Shown here piece after piece: positions 10,030 through 22,474 of a stretch of 64,000 nt of DNA; the first letter of the stretch is position 1; each line of letters starts with the position of its first letter. The notes under the pieces are model-generated. The model searched no databases, was not told where the DNA came from, and worked only from the letters and a program-made list of their open reading frames with translations. The position numbers and the translations under genes were made by a program. The stretch lies in contig JAQJVL010000029.1 of assembly GCA_035578905.1 (NCBI GenBank), positions 4,362,668 through 4,426,667 of the forward strand, read 5' to 3'. Source of the DNA: Stictocephala bisonia (taxonomy: Eukaryota > Arthropoda > Insecta > Hemiptera > Membracidae).

Positions 10030-12432
10030 CCACAAAAAGACTGCAGTCCTGTTGTAGTATCACTCTCGCTGTAGTTTACTGTATCTAGGACCACCAGCTA
10101 GTGTTACTAGCCACAACCACGACCATTACGACACACACTAAAATTGAGTAGTCGACCACACAAAGACTGCAGTCCTGTTGTAGTATCACTCTCGCTGTAG
10201 TTTACTGTATCTAGGACCACCAGCTAGTGTTACTAGCCACAACCACGACCATTACGACACACACTCAAATTGAGTATTCGACCACACAAAGACCGCAGCC
10301 CTGTTGTAGTATCACACTCGCTGTAGTTTACTGTATCTAGGACCACCAGCTAATGTTACCAGCCACACCCACGACCATTACGACACGTACACTCAAATTG
10401 AGTATTCGACCGCACAAAGACCGCAGTCCTGTTGTAGTATCACACTCGCTGTAGTTTACTGTATCTAGGACCACCAGCTAGTGTTACTAGCCACAACCAC
10501 GACCATTACGACACACACTCAAATTGAGTAGTCGACCGCACAAAGACCGCAGTCCTGTTGTAGTATCACACTCGCTGTAGTTTACTGTATCTAGGACCAC
10601 CAGCTAGTGTTACTAGCCACAACCACGACCATTACGACACACACTCAAATTGAGTATTCGACCGCACAAAGACCGCAGTCCTGTTGTAGTATCACTCTCG
10701 CTGTAGTTTACTGTATCTAGGACCACCAGCTAGTGTTACTAGCCACAACCACGACCATTACGACACACACTCAAATTGAGTATTCGACCGCACAAAGACC
10801 GCAGTCCTGTTGTAGTATCACTCTCGCTGTAGTTTACTGTATCTAGGACCACCAGCTAGTGTTACTAGCCACAACCACGACCATTACGACACACACTCAA
10901 ATTGAGTATTCGACCGCACAAAGACCGCAGTCCTGTTGTAGTATCACACTCGCTGTAGTTTACTGTATCTAGGACCACCAGCTAGTGTTACTAGCCACAA
11001 CCACGACCATTACGACACACACTCAAATTGAGTAGTCGACCGCACAAAGACCGCAGTCCTGTTGTAGTATCACACTCGCTGTAGTTTACTGTATCTAGGA
11101 CCACCAGCTAGTGTTACTAGCCACAACCACGACCATTACGACACACACTCAAATTGAGTATTCGACCGCACAAAGACCGCAGTCCTGTTGTAGTATCACT
11201 CTCGCTGTAGTTTACTGTATCTAGGACCACCAGCTAGTGTTACTAGCCACAACCACGACCATTACGACACACACTCAAATTGAGTATTCGACCACACAAA
11301 GACCGCAGCCCTGTTGTAGTATCACACTCGCTGTAGTTTACTGTATCTAGGACCACCAGCTAGTGTTACTAGCCACAACCACGACCATTACGACACACAC
11401 TCAAATTGAGTAGACGACCACACAAAGACCGCAGTCCTGTTGTAGTATCACTCTCGCTGTAGTTTACTGTATCTAGGACCACCAGCTAGTGTTACTAGCC
11501 ACAACCACGACCATTACGACACACACTCAAATTGAGTATTCGACCGCACAAAGACCGCAGTCCTGTTGTAGTATCACTCTCGCTGTAGTTTACTGGTATC
11601 TAGGACTACCAGCTAGAGTTACCAGCCACACCCACGACCATTACGACACGTACACTCAAATTGAGTAGTCGACCACACAAAGACCGCAGTCCTGTTGTAG
11701 TATCACACTCGCTGTAGTTTACTGTATCTATGACTACCAGCTAGTGTTACCAGCCACACCCACGACCATTACGACACGTACACTCAAATTGAGTAGTCGA
11801 CCGCACAAAGACCGCAGTCCTGTTGTAGTATTACTCCCGCTGTAGTTTACTGTATCTAGGACCACCAGCTACTGTTACCAGCCACACCCACGACCATTAC
11901 GACACGTACACTCAAATTGAGTAGTCGACCACACAAAGACCGCAGTCCTGTTGTAGTATCACACTCGATGTAGTTTACTGTATCTATGACTACCAGCTAG
12001 TGTTACCAGCCACACCCACGACCATTACGACACGTACACTCAAATTGAGTAGTCGACCACACAAAGACCGCAGTCCTGTTGTAGTATCACACTCGATGTA
12101 GTTTACTGTATCTATGACTACCAGCTAGTGTTACCAGCCACACCCACGACCATTACGACACGTACACTCAAATTGAGTAGTCGACCGCACAAAGACCGCA
12201 GTCCTGTTGTAGTATCACACTCGCTGTAGTTTACTGCATCTAGGACTACCAGCTAGAGTTACTAGTCACACCCATGACCATTACAATAGATACACTCAAA
12301 TTGAATAGTCGACCGCACAAAGACCGCAATCCAGTTGTCTTATCACACACGCTGTAGTTTACAGTATCTAGAACAACTATCTACTCTTGCCAGTTACATC
12401 CAACGACTATTATCAAAGAGACACTCAAATAG
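10030..12432. repeat. Satellite array A, 126-bp unit, about 19 copies
   Basis: Successive occurrences of the GACYGCAG block lie 126 bp apart (10039, 10165, 10291, then 10419 after a 128-bp unit, 10545, 10671 and onward). Units reading ACACGTACACTC instead of ACACACACTC are 128 bp. Each unit carries two short palindromes, CTCAAATTGAG and CTAGTGTTACTAG. Divergence rises toward the right edge (12240-12432). Central units 4-10 are nearly identical. Confidence 0.95.
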
Positions 12433-12527
12433 TCTCTTAAAGACTTTATATTTTCTATTACTAGGAAAAGTAAGGAATGTATATTACTTTTTGTAATTTG
12501 TCATTGTCATTTGTATAACAGACATAA

Positions 12528-12800
12528 TTGTACACGTACAGTGGTATTGACCAACCCACCCATACACGTACAGTGGTATTGACCCACTCGCCCTCCCATA
12601 CTAGTACAGTGGTATTGACCCACCCACCCCCCATACACGTAAAGTGGTATTGACCCACCCGCCCACCCATACACGTTCAGTGGTATTGACCCACCCGCCC
12701 GCCCATACACGCTCAGTGTTATTGATCCACCCGCCCACCCATACACGTACAGTGGTGTTGACCCACCCGCCCGCCCATACACGTACAGTGGTATTGACCA
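12528..12800. repeat. 36-bp G4 minisatellite, second locus
   Basis: About 7.5 units of the element seen at 5130-5490, all in forward orientation (C-rich on the plus strand). The array ends within about 25 bp of the start of LINE coding sequence, after a small duplication of CCATTTCCAAATA. Confidence 0.9.
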
Positions 12801-12825
12801 TTTCCAAATACCATTTCCAAATACC

Positions 12826-15638
12826 GTTAAGGCAGCCCATGTGAACGTCCAATCTCTTTTTTGCCATATTGATGAATTTAGATCAATTTTCGATTCACTT
12901 AATTTTGACTTTATATTATTGTCCGAGACCTGGCTTAAACCTTCTCACAGTGATAAAAGTGTTGAACTCTCTGGCTACCGAATATTCAGGAATGACCGCC
13001 TTCACAAGGGTGGTGGTGGTGTTGCCGTTTTTGTGAGGTCTCATCTACTGTGTAGATTAATTCATTCCTCCGATACATCATTAGAGGGTCGGCCTGAGTT
13101 TTTATTCCTGGATGTCAGCATCAAAGGAATACATGTCTTATTGGGTGTTTGTTACCGGGCACCCAACCTAGGGTTTCTTGCTGATTTTGAACGTGCACTT
13201 CTTGATCTGATGGTTCGTTACAGCCATGTCATAGTCATGGGTGACTTCAACGTGGATCTTACTGGACCAACTACCTACAACAAGACTTTTTTACAGACTA
13301 TGTTCGACTCATGCAACATGACTATACTACCTATGCAGTCCACCCACCATACTGCAACATCTGACACTTGGCTCGTCATCATAGCCGTCAGTGATCCCAC
13401 CTATGTTGCGCACTATGGACAATCCCCTGCTTCCGGTCTTTCCAAACACGATCTCGTCTTCTGTGCCTACAAACTTCAGCCTCGTAAGTGTCAGCCCAAA
13501 TATGTCAAATACAGAAATTATAGAAATTTAAACTTAGAAACCCTTCTTTCTGATGCTCAATCATTAGACTGGAATGATGTCACTGCTGCTCCTGATGTTG
13601 ACACCATGGTCAACAGATTTAATAGTCAAATCATTGATCTTTTTGACAAGCATGCTCCTTTAATCACTAAAAGAGTCACCAAGAGACCTGCCCCTTGGCT
13701 GACAAATCATATTCGCCAGCTTCAGAAATTAAGAGATGCTTCTTTTCGTAAAGCTAAACTTTCAAAATTACCCTCAGACTGGAATTCATATAAACGATTA
13801 AGAAACCATACGAAACAGCAAATAAGAAATGCCAAAGTCAGATATTATTTTCGTACATTTTCTAACTAAACAGTCCTCCAGGAAATTGTGGACCAAAGTA
13901 AAGGAGCTGGGGATTGGCAAACCCAATATCGTTCACCCTATCACAATGGATCTAAATAGCATCAATGATTTCTTTGTTAACATTCCTATAGATCAATCTG
14001 GAGCAAGAGATTACCTAGCACAGATGCAGTGTCTTTTGGCCTGTGCCTGTGCGGGTGATCGGGATCTTTTCTCATTCAGACCTGTCACTGAGGCTGATGC
14101 GTTGAAGGCTATCAGAAAACGACAAGTAACGCTGTTGGAGCTGATAACGTCCCTATTAAGTTTTTGAAAGATACTCTTCCAGTTACGCTCCCAATTATTG
14201 TTCTAATATTTAATAAATCTCTTACGTCATCTGTTTTCCCTGATGCTTGGAAACTTGCTCTTGTGAGACCACTTCCTAAAATTTTATCTCCTCAAACAGC
14301 ATCTGATTATAGACCAATCAGCATTCTTTCTGCACTATCTAAGTGTCTTGAAAGGGTCGTTTACTTGCAGCTCTCATCTTTCATTCATAGAAATAATCTT
14401 CTGTCCAGTTCACAATCTGGTTTTAGGTCTCAACATAGCACAACAACTGCTCTCATAAAAATCACCGAAGATATTCGTTCTGCTATGGATAGAAAACAGT
14501 TAACACTTCTGACCCTGTTCGACTTTTCTAAGGCCTTTGACTGTGTCTTTCATCCTCTCCTTTTTCATAAACTTCATACAGGTGGGTTTTGCACTGGCTG
14601 TGTCAACTGGGTAAAATCGTACCTATCTAATCGTCAACAGTGTGTGAGAGCCAACGACAAGGATTCGCGTTGGAGATCTGTCACCCGAGGGGTCCCCCAG
14701 GGATCCGTTCTTGGACCCCTACTCTTCTCATTGTACATCAACGACATAACAACTGTGATACGCTTCTGTAACTATCATTTATATGCTGACGAACTACAAA
14801 TTTACTTGAATTTCTTTGTGAGTGATGTTGACAGAACTTTGAACTTAATAAACTCTGATATTGACACCATAGATTCCTGGGCCCATTGTCATAGTTTACA
14901 ATTGAATGAAAACAAGACTCAATCAATTTTTGTTGGGAACTGCAGACTTTTGACTAGACTTAACTTAAATAATGTCCCTAAACTTATACTTAACAATAAA
15001 TCCATTGACTATTGTAAAAGGGTCAGGAACCTGGGATTGACTATGACTTGTACATTGGGATGGACTGAGCAAGTAACTCAAACCTGTAGAAGAGTGTTTG
15101 CCGGCATTCACAGTTTGAAACGTTTTGCATTATATTTACCACTTAACGTTAAAGTGATGCTGGTAAAGACTCTGGTACTTACCCACTTTAATTACTGTGA
15201 CGTAGTGACTTGTGATATGACTGCCGAGCTGTTAGAAAAACTCCAACGTGCGCAAAATTACTGTATAAGATTCATCTATAACCTCCAGAGAAGAGACCAT
15301 GTTACTCCTTTTTATGAGCAGTTATCCCTTTTGAAACTTCATCATTTATTCCAGTTCCACATTCTTTCACGTCTTCACACAATTTTGCGCACTATGTCAC
15401 CTAAATATTTATTGATAATTTCACTTTCCTTTCTAATCTGAGTGCCCAGGAAACAAGAAGGGGTGCCTCACTTCTTTGCATTCCAATTCACCGGTCATCT
15501 ATTTTCAATAAATCATTTATCGTTTCTGCGTGTAGGTTATGGAACTCTCTTCCTGATTATATAAGAAACATCGAGGATCGTGCTCAGTTCAGGGTGGAGT
15601 TGAAGTCCCATCTGCTACGGGGCTCGGGTGGGCTGTGA
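12826..15638 (+). pseudogene. LINE endonuclease-reverse transcriptase, frameshifted
   Basis: The coding region begins abruptly inside the endonuclease domain at AAHVNVQSL, with no ATG. Endonuclease motifs follow: SETWL, GGGGVAVFV, MGDFNVDL and LSKHDLVF. Reverse transcriptase blocks are SDYRPISILSALSK, SSSQSGFRSQHST, LFDFSKAFDCV (first catalytic Asp), TRGVPQGSVLGPLLF and YADELQIY. The last box normally reads Y-A-D-D; here GAA at 14791-14793 changes the second Asp to Glu. The frame shifts three times: near 13855 (frame 1 to 2), near 14125 (back to 1) and near 15411 (to frame 3). The final frame ends at TGA 15636-15638 after a C-terminal RLWNSLPDYIRN motif. The copy is dead but fairly well preserved, so it inserted relatively recently. 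Confidence 0.88.
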
Positions 15639-16080
15639 GTTTCGGTGGCTATGGTTGGTGCTCATGTGGGGAGTGGTATGGATGATGCGTGTGTGTTTGT
15701 GTATACGTGCAATTGAGCGAGTGGAAGAGTAAATGTTATCACAGAGATGAATATTAATTCTCTGTGGTGAAGTAGGTATGTATGTTAGGAAATTATAAAA
15801 TATAAAGTATTTCAACGTGTTTTAAATTTATCTATGATTTATTTGCTTTTATGTTTTAGATTAAAGTTATGAGTTAATTGATTAATTATTACTGACATCA
15901 TTCCTATTCAATTAGGATAGTTTATTTATTATAATGTCAATTTATTTATATTATAGTTTTCTTTTGCTTTACTTAGATAAGTTTTTTATATATTGAATTG
16001 TGTAGTATAATATCAGGTTAAGTGGAAGAAAGGACTGATAAGTCCTAACTTCGCCTGAAAATAAAGACGTTTTTCATTTC
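12826..16080 (+). mobile_element. Non-LTR retrotransposon (LINE), 5'-truncated
   Basis: It holds an endonuclease plus reverse transcriptase reading region (12826-15638) and about 440 bp of 3' UTR. The UTR ends with a perfect AGGACT/AGTCCT hairpin at 16031-16046, an AATAAA signal near 16059 and a short TTTCA repeat tail at 16071-16086. A 3' hairpin and short-repeat tail without poly(A) suit the CR1/L2/Daphne-like side of LINEs; the clade is not proven. ORF1 and any 5' UTR are missing. No target duplication was found. Confidence 0.85.
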
Positions 16081-16086
16081 ATTTCA

Positions 16087-17718
16087 TAATTGTAATTTAA
16101 TAAGTCAATAAAAAACTATCAGAGGTAAGAAGTTCTTTGTAACTAATAAATATCGATTTAATTTATTCATTTTCGATTACAGGCTTTATTATGATAATTT
16201 AAACTTATGATTTTTATGTTTACTTTTAATTTCAGTAGAATAGTCGTATTAATACTGAAGATATTTATAGCTACACATAAGAGATGTGTTCGATGTATCA
16301 AGGAATTTATTTTTGATTAATAACGGTTTTTACTCAAATATTTAACGTAATAATCAATATTAGAACACAATTTACTTTAATCTGTCACAACTAATAGTAA
16401 AATAATTTCATTCACTTTCTTTGCCAAATAATATACAAAAGGCTGAAGATATTCATTTGTAAAATTAAGACACGATACAACATACAAATTGCGTGAAAAC
16501 TAAAAACAATCCATTGTCTTAAAAAATAAGGTGGTCAGTTTGAAGATCGTGGTGTTTGAGCAAATTCAAAAGATTCAAATATACCAAATTCTAATCACTC
16601 GCGTACAGAAGAAAAGCGGACTGTACGATCGTTGCCAAGTGACAAACAGACTGAAATTGAGATAAAGGCAGTTTGGGATTTTCTGGTGTTTACAGTGTAT
16701 TGAAGAACGTGTATTGAAGAAACTCTTACTTTAACCAAAAAGAATTTGCAAAATATTAAAATGTTGTTTTTTGTGGTTATTATTTCATTTGAATTTACAT
16801 TATATAAAAGGGAACTCATTATTTTCAGTGACATTTGGATCCTCATTTTCCCGAACATTTCTGAATGAAGAGCAAACTATTGTGGGGGGGTGAACACACG
16901 ACTAGTTTGTTGAAACCAGTTGAGAGTACAAACCCAAATAACTTCCAGATGGAAACTGGTAAAATCCATTCCATATGAGTCTTTGCAGTCAACCCACATC
17001 ACGGAAATTAATTTCCATAAGTAGGTGTCAGGTATTCTCCATGCAAACACAGTTGGGAAAAACAAATAAAAATGTTTAAGCACGCTGATCTAAGTAAAGA
17101 TAATCATTTAAATCGACATGGTTGTTAATTTGAGCCCTACATTACAAATTACAACCAGTGAGACGGACTTATCAACTGAGATGCATTTCGTAACATAGAA
17201 ACATCCTAACATCAGTACGTAATGCTTTATAATATTAACTTTCTTTATCGATGTTTCAAGGTATGAGTCGAAGACTTGGGGATGGAGAGGAACACAAACC
17301 TCAACCCACATACTGTCAGAGAAATATTCTAGATATTGTTTACTGAAATAATTAGAATTATTTCTCACAGCAACAGAGAGAATTGGTCTTTGCCTCTCGA
17401 GTAATTGGCGTTATATTGCCTACTTGCTCTGTAAACCACTTAGTGTTCTAAAATAAAAGACCCTTTAAATACTCCCAAGGAGGGCAAAGACGTTGTCATC
17501 AGATTTAGTCCACAGACCACGGATAATCTGGTAATATATGGTATATATTCGTAAGGTTTGTTGTCACCTTCCTCACGAGCTGTTAATTTCAAAGTTGCGA
17601 TGTACATTTGGATAAATATCCAAAAGTCATGAAGTTCATTGATTAAACATTAAAGTGATCTCCTGTCACAAAGCTAAGTCCAATCCATATGCCGCTTCCT
17701 ATTGCAACTTTTGGAGTT
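16087..17718. other. Noncoding stretch, no supported feature
   Basis: AT-rich DNA with a few minus-strand frames of 68-87 residues (16595-16858, 16877-17083, 17108-17368) that show no motif and no consistent coding signal. Confidence 0.4.
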
Positions 17719-18000
17719 AGTGCTTACTGCCAAGCTAATAAAAGTTAATTTCGGTCGTGAAGAAAGCTGATTTAGACAGCTAAAGGATGGGCTGCCACAG
17801 GGCCTGTACTTGCTCCAATTTTATTCAACGTGTATACCACTGACATTCTAATGACAAAGTCTATAAAATTTATATATGCAGATGATATTGCTTTAGCTTA
17901 CCAATATAAGAAATTCACAACTACTGAAGAAACACTCACGAGTGACCTTGCAGCCCTGGATGAATATTTTAGAACCTGGAAGCTAAATCCTAACCCATAA
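17719..18000 (+). pseudogene. Non-LTR reverse transcriptase fragment
   Basis: About 75 residues read cleanly from LKDGLPQGPVLAP (the G-L-P-Q-G block) through an intact catalytic box, IYADDIALAY, to DLAALDEYFRTWKLNPNP, ending at TAA (17998-18000). The order and spacing match the central palm of jockey-like LINE reverse transcriptases. Upstream, NFGREES and FRQ flank an in-frame stop near 17770. Neither the fingers nor the C-terminal part is attached. It is an isolated palm fragment from a different LINE family than the one at 12.8 kb. Confidence 0.8.
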
Positions 18001-18319
18001 TATATGGTTAGATCATTTTAAATCCTGGACAGAATTCTCCTCCTTTGAACACATATTCAGTATGTGCAAATGATAAAGTCGTCACCTGAAAGGGGAAAGT
18101 AAAAACTCGTCCAGCCACATGTGTTATTTACTAATAGCAGCGTCACTAAAATATCCAAAATGTAGTCTAAGCTAAATATAGTGACAATCAGAGTCTTACT
18201 TCGCTTCACAACAACAAATAGTAATATATGAATAAATAAATAACTGCAATACATTTTTTTAATTTTTCTGTCAATAGCTTATATAATTATCGACCAATTC
18301 AGCTACTTGGGGACAAAGT

Positions 18320-18690
18320 GCTATGGGAATTTAGGCGATAGTTTCTAAACTTGGTCTTCTTAACACTGATATTGCGTCCGCTCAATAGTTACCATCAACG
18401 TAGATACCACTAGAGAAGTCTGAGGTGTCCATGTTGGTTGGTAATCAGTGTCCGGATGTTTATAGGGACAGAACTGAATATCAGGCTTGTCGATTAGCTG
18501 AAAATCAGACCAACACTACGTGGTTCGGATTCCACGTAAAGTTGTAGGTCCCGTAGTTGCCCTGGCTATTGGGCTATTAATAAATTGCCCTTTCTGAGAA
18601 ACAGCCGAACTCAGTTAGTAATCAGACTACACAGGTCATCCACTACTCACCCTGCACTCATGTAATCATTCATATTCACCATAAAATACG
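18320..18690 (+). repeat. Possible LINE 3'-UTR remnant
   Basis: A GC-richer block contains phrases such as GTAGGTCCCGTAGTTGCCC and AGAAACAGCCGAACTC that I associate with 3' regions of insect non-LTR elements. It lies 320 bp downstream of the reverse transcriptase fragment. Assignment is from memory of the pattern only. Confidence 0.35.
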
Positions 18691-19012
18691 TACAAAGTTG
18701 TATCGGCTTCTTCTAAGAATTTTTTGTTAATATTCCCTATACAGTAAAATAATTGAAAATTTCTTCTAAATAAATTAAAACATAACAATAATTCACATTT
18801 ATAAAGTACAATTTAATAATAAGTGACTTATTTAATACTTTATCACACTTCATATGTGTGTTGTGTAATTGAAAAGGGTTCAAACGTCGCCGTCAGTAAA
18901 ATTGTCTATCACAATGCTAATGTGAACTGTGACTGAGCTATCCCAATAAATTGTTTACAGATATCAGAGGCTTCAATAAAGACCGCTTAATTGTGGCCAA
19001 ATGTTTCAGAAG

Positions 19013-19745
19013 TAGGGATGGCAACGATATATCGGAAATATCGATATGTACGTTCCAATATATTGATATATTAGTATCGATATTTTCTTTCTATAATATC
19101 GTCCATATCGATATTTTGATCCTATATATCATAACATTAAATTTTGACGTTATTCTCCCTACTCAAAATCATCACGAATTAAAAAACACATTAAAATTGT
19201 CTCATGTGTACAAAACATGCATTGATATAATAAAATAACTTTAATAAGTTTTCTATACGTGAGGTAAACGCATTTAAATGTAGTTTATTAATTGTAGACC
19301 AGTGGGTTGAACGGGAAAGTGAAGATGTGTGTGAGTTGGCAACGTGACTAGGATGCCTAGCTAGTCGCCTTACAAACCATTATTACATTACTCTTTTATA
19401 ATTAACATAATATTGAAAGGTATATTCATTCTTATTTTTATTTTTTTTTTATTTTTTTTTTTTTTTCATTCAACCCCAAAGATCACAACTTGTTTCGTGT
19501 AGATAAATGTATTCGTTTTAACATTCAGTAGCTATTCTAAATAGTGACAACTAAACATGAGTATTTTTGGACACGACAAAATAGTTAGTGCATAAAAAAT
19601 ATTCTAAAAAAAACAGATAAATCATTTACAGTTCGATTAATCGGTTAATCGATATTTCTTTTGATATTATCGTTAGGTCGATATTAGGTTTGCGATATAT
19701 CGTTAATTCGATATATCGATATGTTGAAAATATTTGACATCCCTA
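19013..19745. mobile_element. hAT-type MITE
   Basis: Ends are inverted: TAGGGATGGCAAC at the left and, read inward, TAGGGATGTCAAAT at the right. They match the general hAT terminus. Flanks are TTCAGAAG (19005-19012) and CTCAGAAG (19746-19753), a 7-of-8 match to an 8-bp target duplication. Both subterminal regions are crowded with TATCGATA-type motifs, possible transposase sites. The interior of the 733-bp element has no transposase frame and a T-rich tract at 19439-19467. Confidence 0.75.
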
Positions 19746-19753
19746 CTCAGAAG

Positions 19754-20888
19754 CATTGTATAGACTAAATTGACAATAACCGTCCTATAATTTTCTTGAC
19801 ATCGAAAACACTCGCGCCTTTATAATTCCTGCCATTCTGTTTTCTTCTTTTTCCACAATCGTGAAAGCAGATGACGGCCGCAGCTGGCCCGGGCTATCAC
19901 TGACAGTCCGGCGGTAACGACCACCCGCATGAACCCTGGAGATACGGGGAATATAGGGGTGTTTAGTATTTCACCTGGTTCTCTACAAAAAATAGCGCGC
20001 AATTAATTATCTAGAAACGGGGAACTAACCTACTTCACTATGGGATGAGAATACATTATTGACGCAGTGGAAACATACCTTTATAATTAAACACATATAA
20101 GACATGAAATGAAACGCGTCTTTTCTCTTTATAAATATGTAAAAACAAGTGGTTGTTAACCATAACACTGGTGTTGTTGATAGAGAAATTAATAGGTTTC
20201 GTTTAATAATTTTATTAACGAATAAGGATTTCTTCAAGCTTGTAACATACAGTGCTTGTTTTCTGTCATTAAGTTAAATGAGTCAGGTGTAATAATTAGA
20301 CGAGAGACTTCATAATATATTCCTGGACAAGATTGTAAACGTTAAAAAAGAGTATTAAAAAAAATTACTTTTAACCAAATTTATATTCTAAAACGGATTA
20401 GAAATCATTTTAATTGCAGTATGAACTCAAAAGAACATTTTTGAATTTGCTTTGAAATAGAACAAAATATACAGAATTAGCTGTTAACAAGGAATTCTCG
20501 TTTATAATACTTTAAAGAGGACAGCGAACTTTATTTTCTAAGATCTGATAAAACCATAAAAACAACTAGAACATATAAAAATGCACTGTGAACTGGTTTG
20601 ATTACGACCAACGCAGAAACAGCTCTAGAGAGACGTTTGATGATATTTTTCCAATAAAATCAAAGATAAATTTTACCGCAAGCATGACCAAAAGAGTGTA
20701 AGATATGCACGATTTAATATGAATTTAACGTACATTTATTTCAAATTCATGTCAAGATGGAAGATGCAGTTTAATCTTGTTGAAAGTAAAATGGGAAAAG
20801 TATCAACGAATAAAAATATTAATTAATGATTGTTTTCTCACAGACATTGTTGTGAATCCCAAACGTTCAGGAGACGTTCGTTAGGTTA
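19754..20888. other. Noncoding stretch
   Basis: No supported feature. A GC-richer patch lies at 19860-19930. The minus-strand frames there are short and without motifs. Confidence 0.4.
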
Positions 20889-20944
20889 GTTAGACCATTG
20901 ATTTTACTATATAAATCTATGTATAGTAAAATCAATGGTTAGAC
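20889..20944. repeat. Perfect 18-bp snap-back palindrome with flanking 7-bp direct repeat
   Basis: 20894-20911 (ACCATTGATTTTACTATA) pairs perfectly with 20922-20939 across a 10-nt loop. GTTAGAC occurs at 20889-20895 and 20938-20944 in direct orientation. Confidence 0.8.
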
Positions 20945-21102
20945 TCAAGCACTGTAGTTGGCATTACTTTACAAATTTTATGACTAGAAATAAATCTTTA
21001 TCTTTGTATTTTTTTAAAAGTATTTTAATATTGTAACCAACTAATTTTTTGTCTTTTTGTTACTGACCTATCTTAACTTCTTTTCTTCAGTCTTTTCTAT
21101 GG

Positions 21103-21158
21103 GTGGGTACAATAGGATTAACCCAACCACCCACCCATACACGAACAGTAGTATTGGA
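21103..21158. repeat. Single copy of the 36-bp minisatellite unit
   Basis: ACCCAACCACCCACCCATAC followed by ACGAACAGTAGTATTGGAC matches the unit arrayed at 5.1, 12.5 and 59.1 kb. An inverted GGGTGGGTAC fragment lies just upstream at 21101-21110. Confidence 0.8.
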
Positions 21159-21404
21159 CACAAGTATAATTTCGCTATCTCTATTTCTCTATAGTGCTAA
21201 AGGAAAGATAATCAATTATATACACCTACCTAATTCGGTATATAATTAAGTTATTAACTTTCATGTAAAGGGGTCGTTACTCGTTCAATTCTCCGTTTCT
21301 CAGAAGCTGAACGTAGTTCCCACCGAGATTCTGTAAAAAGACCTCGCTAACATTTAACACGCGAATTAGTTCCACTCATCATGAAACTTTAGATGTTTTT
21401 TCGC

Positions 21405-21600
21405 TGAGCCAAGTTCTCCGGTTCGATTCTCAAGAGTTCACGACCTCTGGCGCCGGGTCATCGGTCAACGACTGGTGCTGATTCCTCTCACACCCTCACA
21501 CTGCATCAGCACATTGCTGAAGAGGCGATGAGAGTGGCTCGGGCTTCGCTTGCCTCAGCGCTATTCGGATCTGTCCGTCCACTTGATAGCACTTAATGGA
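21405..21600 (+). repeat. Possible SINE-like repeat
   Basis: A B-box-like GGTTCGATTCTC (about 21419-21430) is followed by a GC-rich body with CTGGTGCTGATTCCTCTCAC. No clear A box or tail was found, so this may be coincidental. Confidence 0.3.
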
Positions 21601-21615
21601 CGTGTTTACACTTAA

Positions 21616-21658
21616 TCCGTATTGTCTTACCAATGGACTATTGGTAAGACAATACGGA
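21616..21658. repeat. Perfect 19-bp snap-back palindrome
   Basis: 21616-21634 (TCCGTATTGTCTTACCAAT) pairs perfectly with 21640-21658 across a 5-nt loop GGACT. Confidence 0.9.
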
Positions 21659-21659
21659 C

Positions 21660-22474
21660 GGTAACCTTGAACTATGATCTGTACGAACAGTGTTAACCTG
21701 TGTTCAGCTAATATCGTTCATTGACACTATTGGAGTTGATGGAAAAGTTGATAGATCCCTAAGAGGAGTCTGTGAACACAAAGACAAACTTTGTCAAGAA
21801 ATTTTTGTATCATTTAAAATAATTACAATACTATCTCTTTGAAAATATAGTGCTGTTTATCTGTCTAAATTTGTATCTAAAAAAATCAATTAGAATAGAC
21901 TAATCAATGTGAAATTTGTGAACTTTATTAAAAACGTAATCAAATTATTCCTTATATAAGGTAATTAGTACCTTGTATGAACATTTCTTCTCAACAAAAC
22001 TAGATACTTAGAGCAGAAACTGGTAAGAGAAAAACCTATTTATTTATGATCAAAGTTTTATAATATTTAAGAAAATAAAATAGAACATTGATTTCAGTAC
22101 CAATAAATCGAAGAAAACATTTTTTTCTTAAATAAGTTACCATATTTTGAAAAAAAGACAAAAATATATTTATTTTTGACTTTGTACTACTCTAAGTATC
22201 TAGTTTTGGTGAGAAAAAAAAATTCACACTAGATACCACTCAATCTGTAGGTAAAATAATATGGTGTTATTTGAAAATCTTTGATAAAAAATCAACGTGA
22301 AAATTCGTACGTTAAAAATGTAATTTTAAAATTTAGAGGATGATTTATATTTATCCGAGTGGAACCGTTATAATAATGGGTTTAAGACGAAGTTAAATTG
22401 AAGATTGTCACCGTTTGTTAAGCAACGCACTGTACGGATATGGTTGGTTGACATGCGGTGAGACTCAATAACAG
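21660..22474. other. AT-rich noncoding stretch
   Basis: No supported feature. Confidence 0.5.

Noticed and set aside
10030..12432. CRISPR-like array (regular repeats)
   Set aside because: The whole 126-bp unit is repeated, with no unique spacers, in a eukaryotic genome.
13439..13460. Loss of the endonuclease catalytic Asp in the LINE (SKHD instead of SDHD)
   Set aside because: I recall SKHD-like forms in related LINEs, so this is not safely a mutation; only the YADE change is reported.
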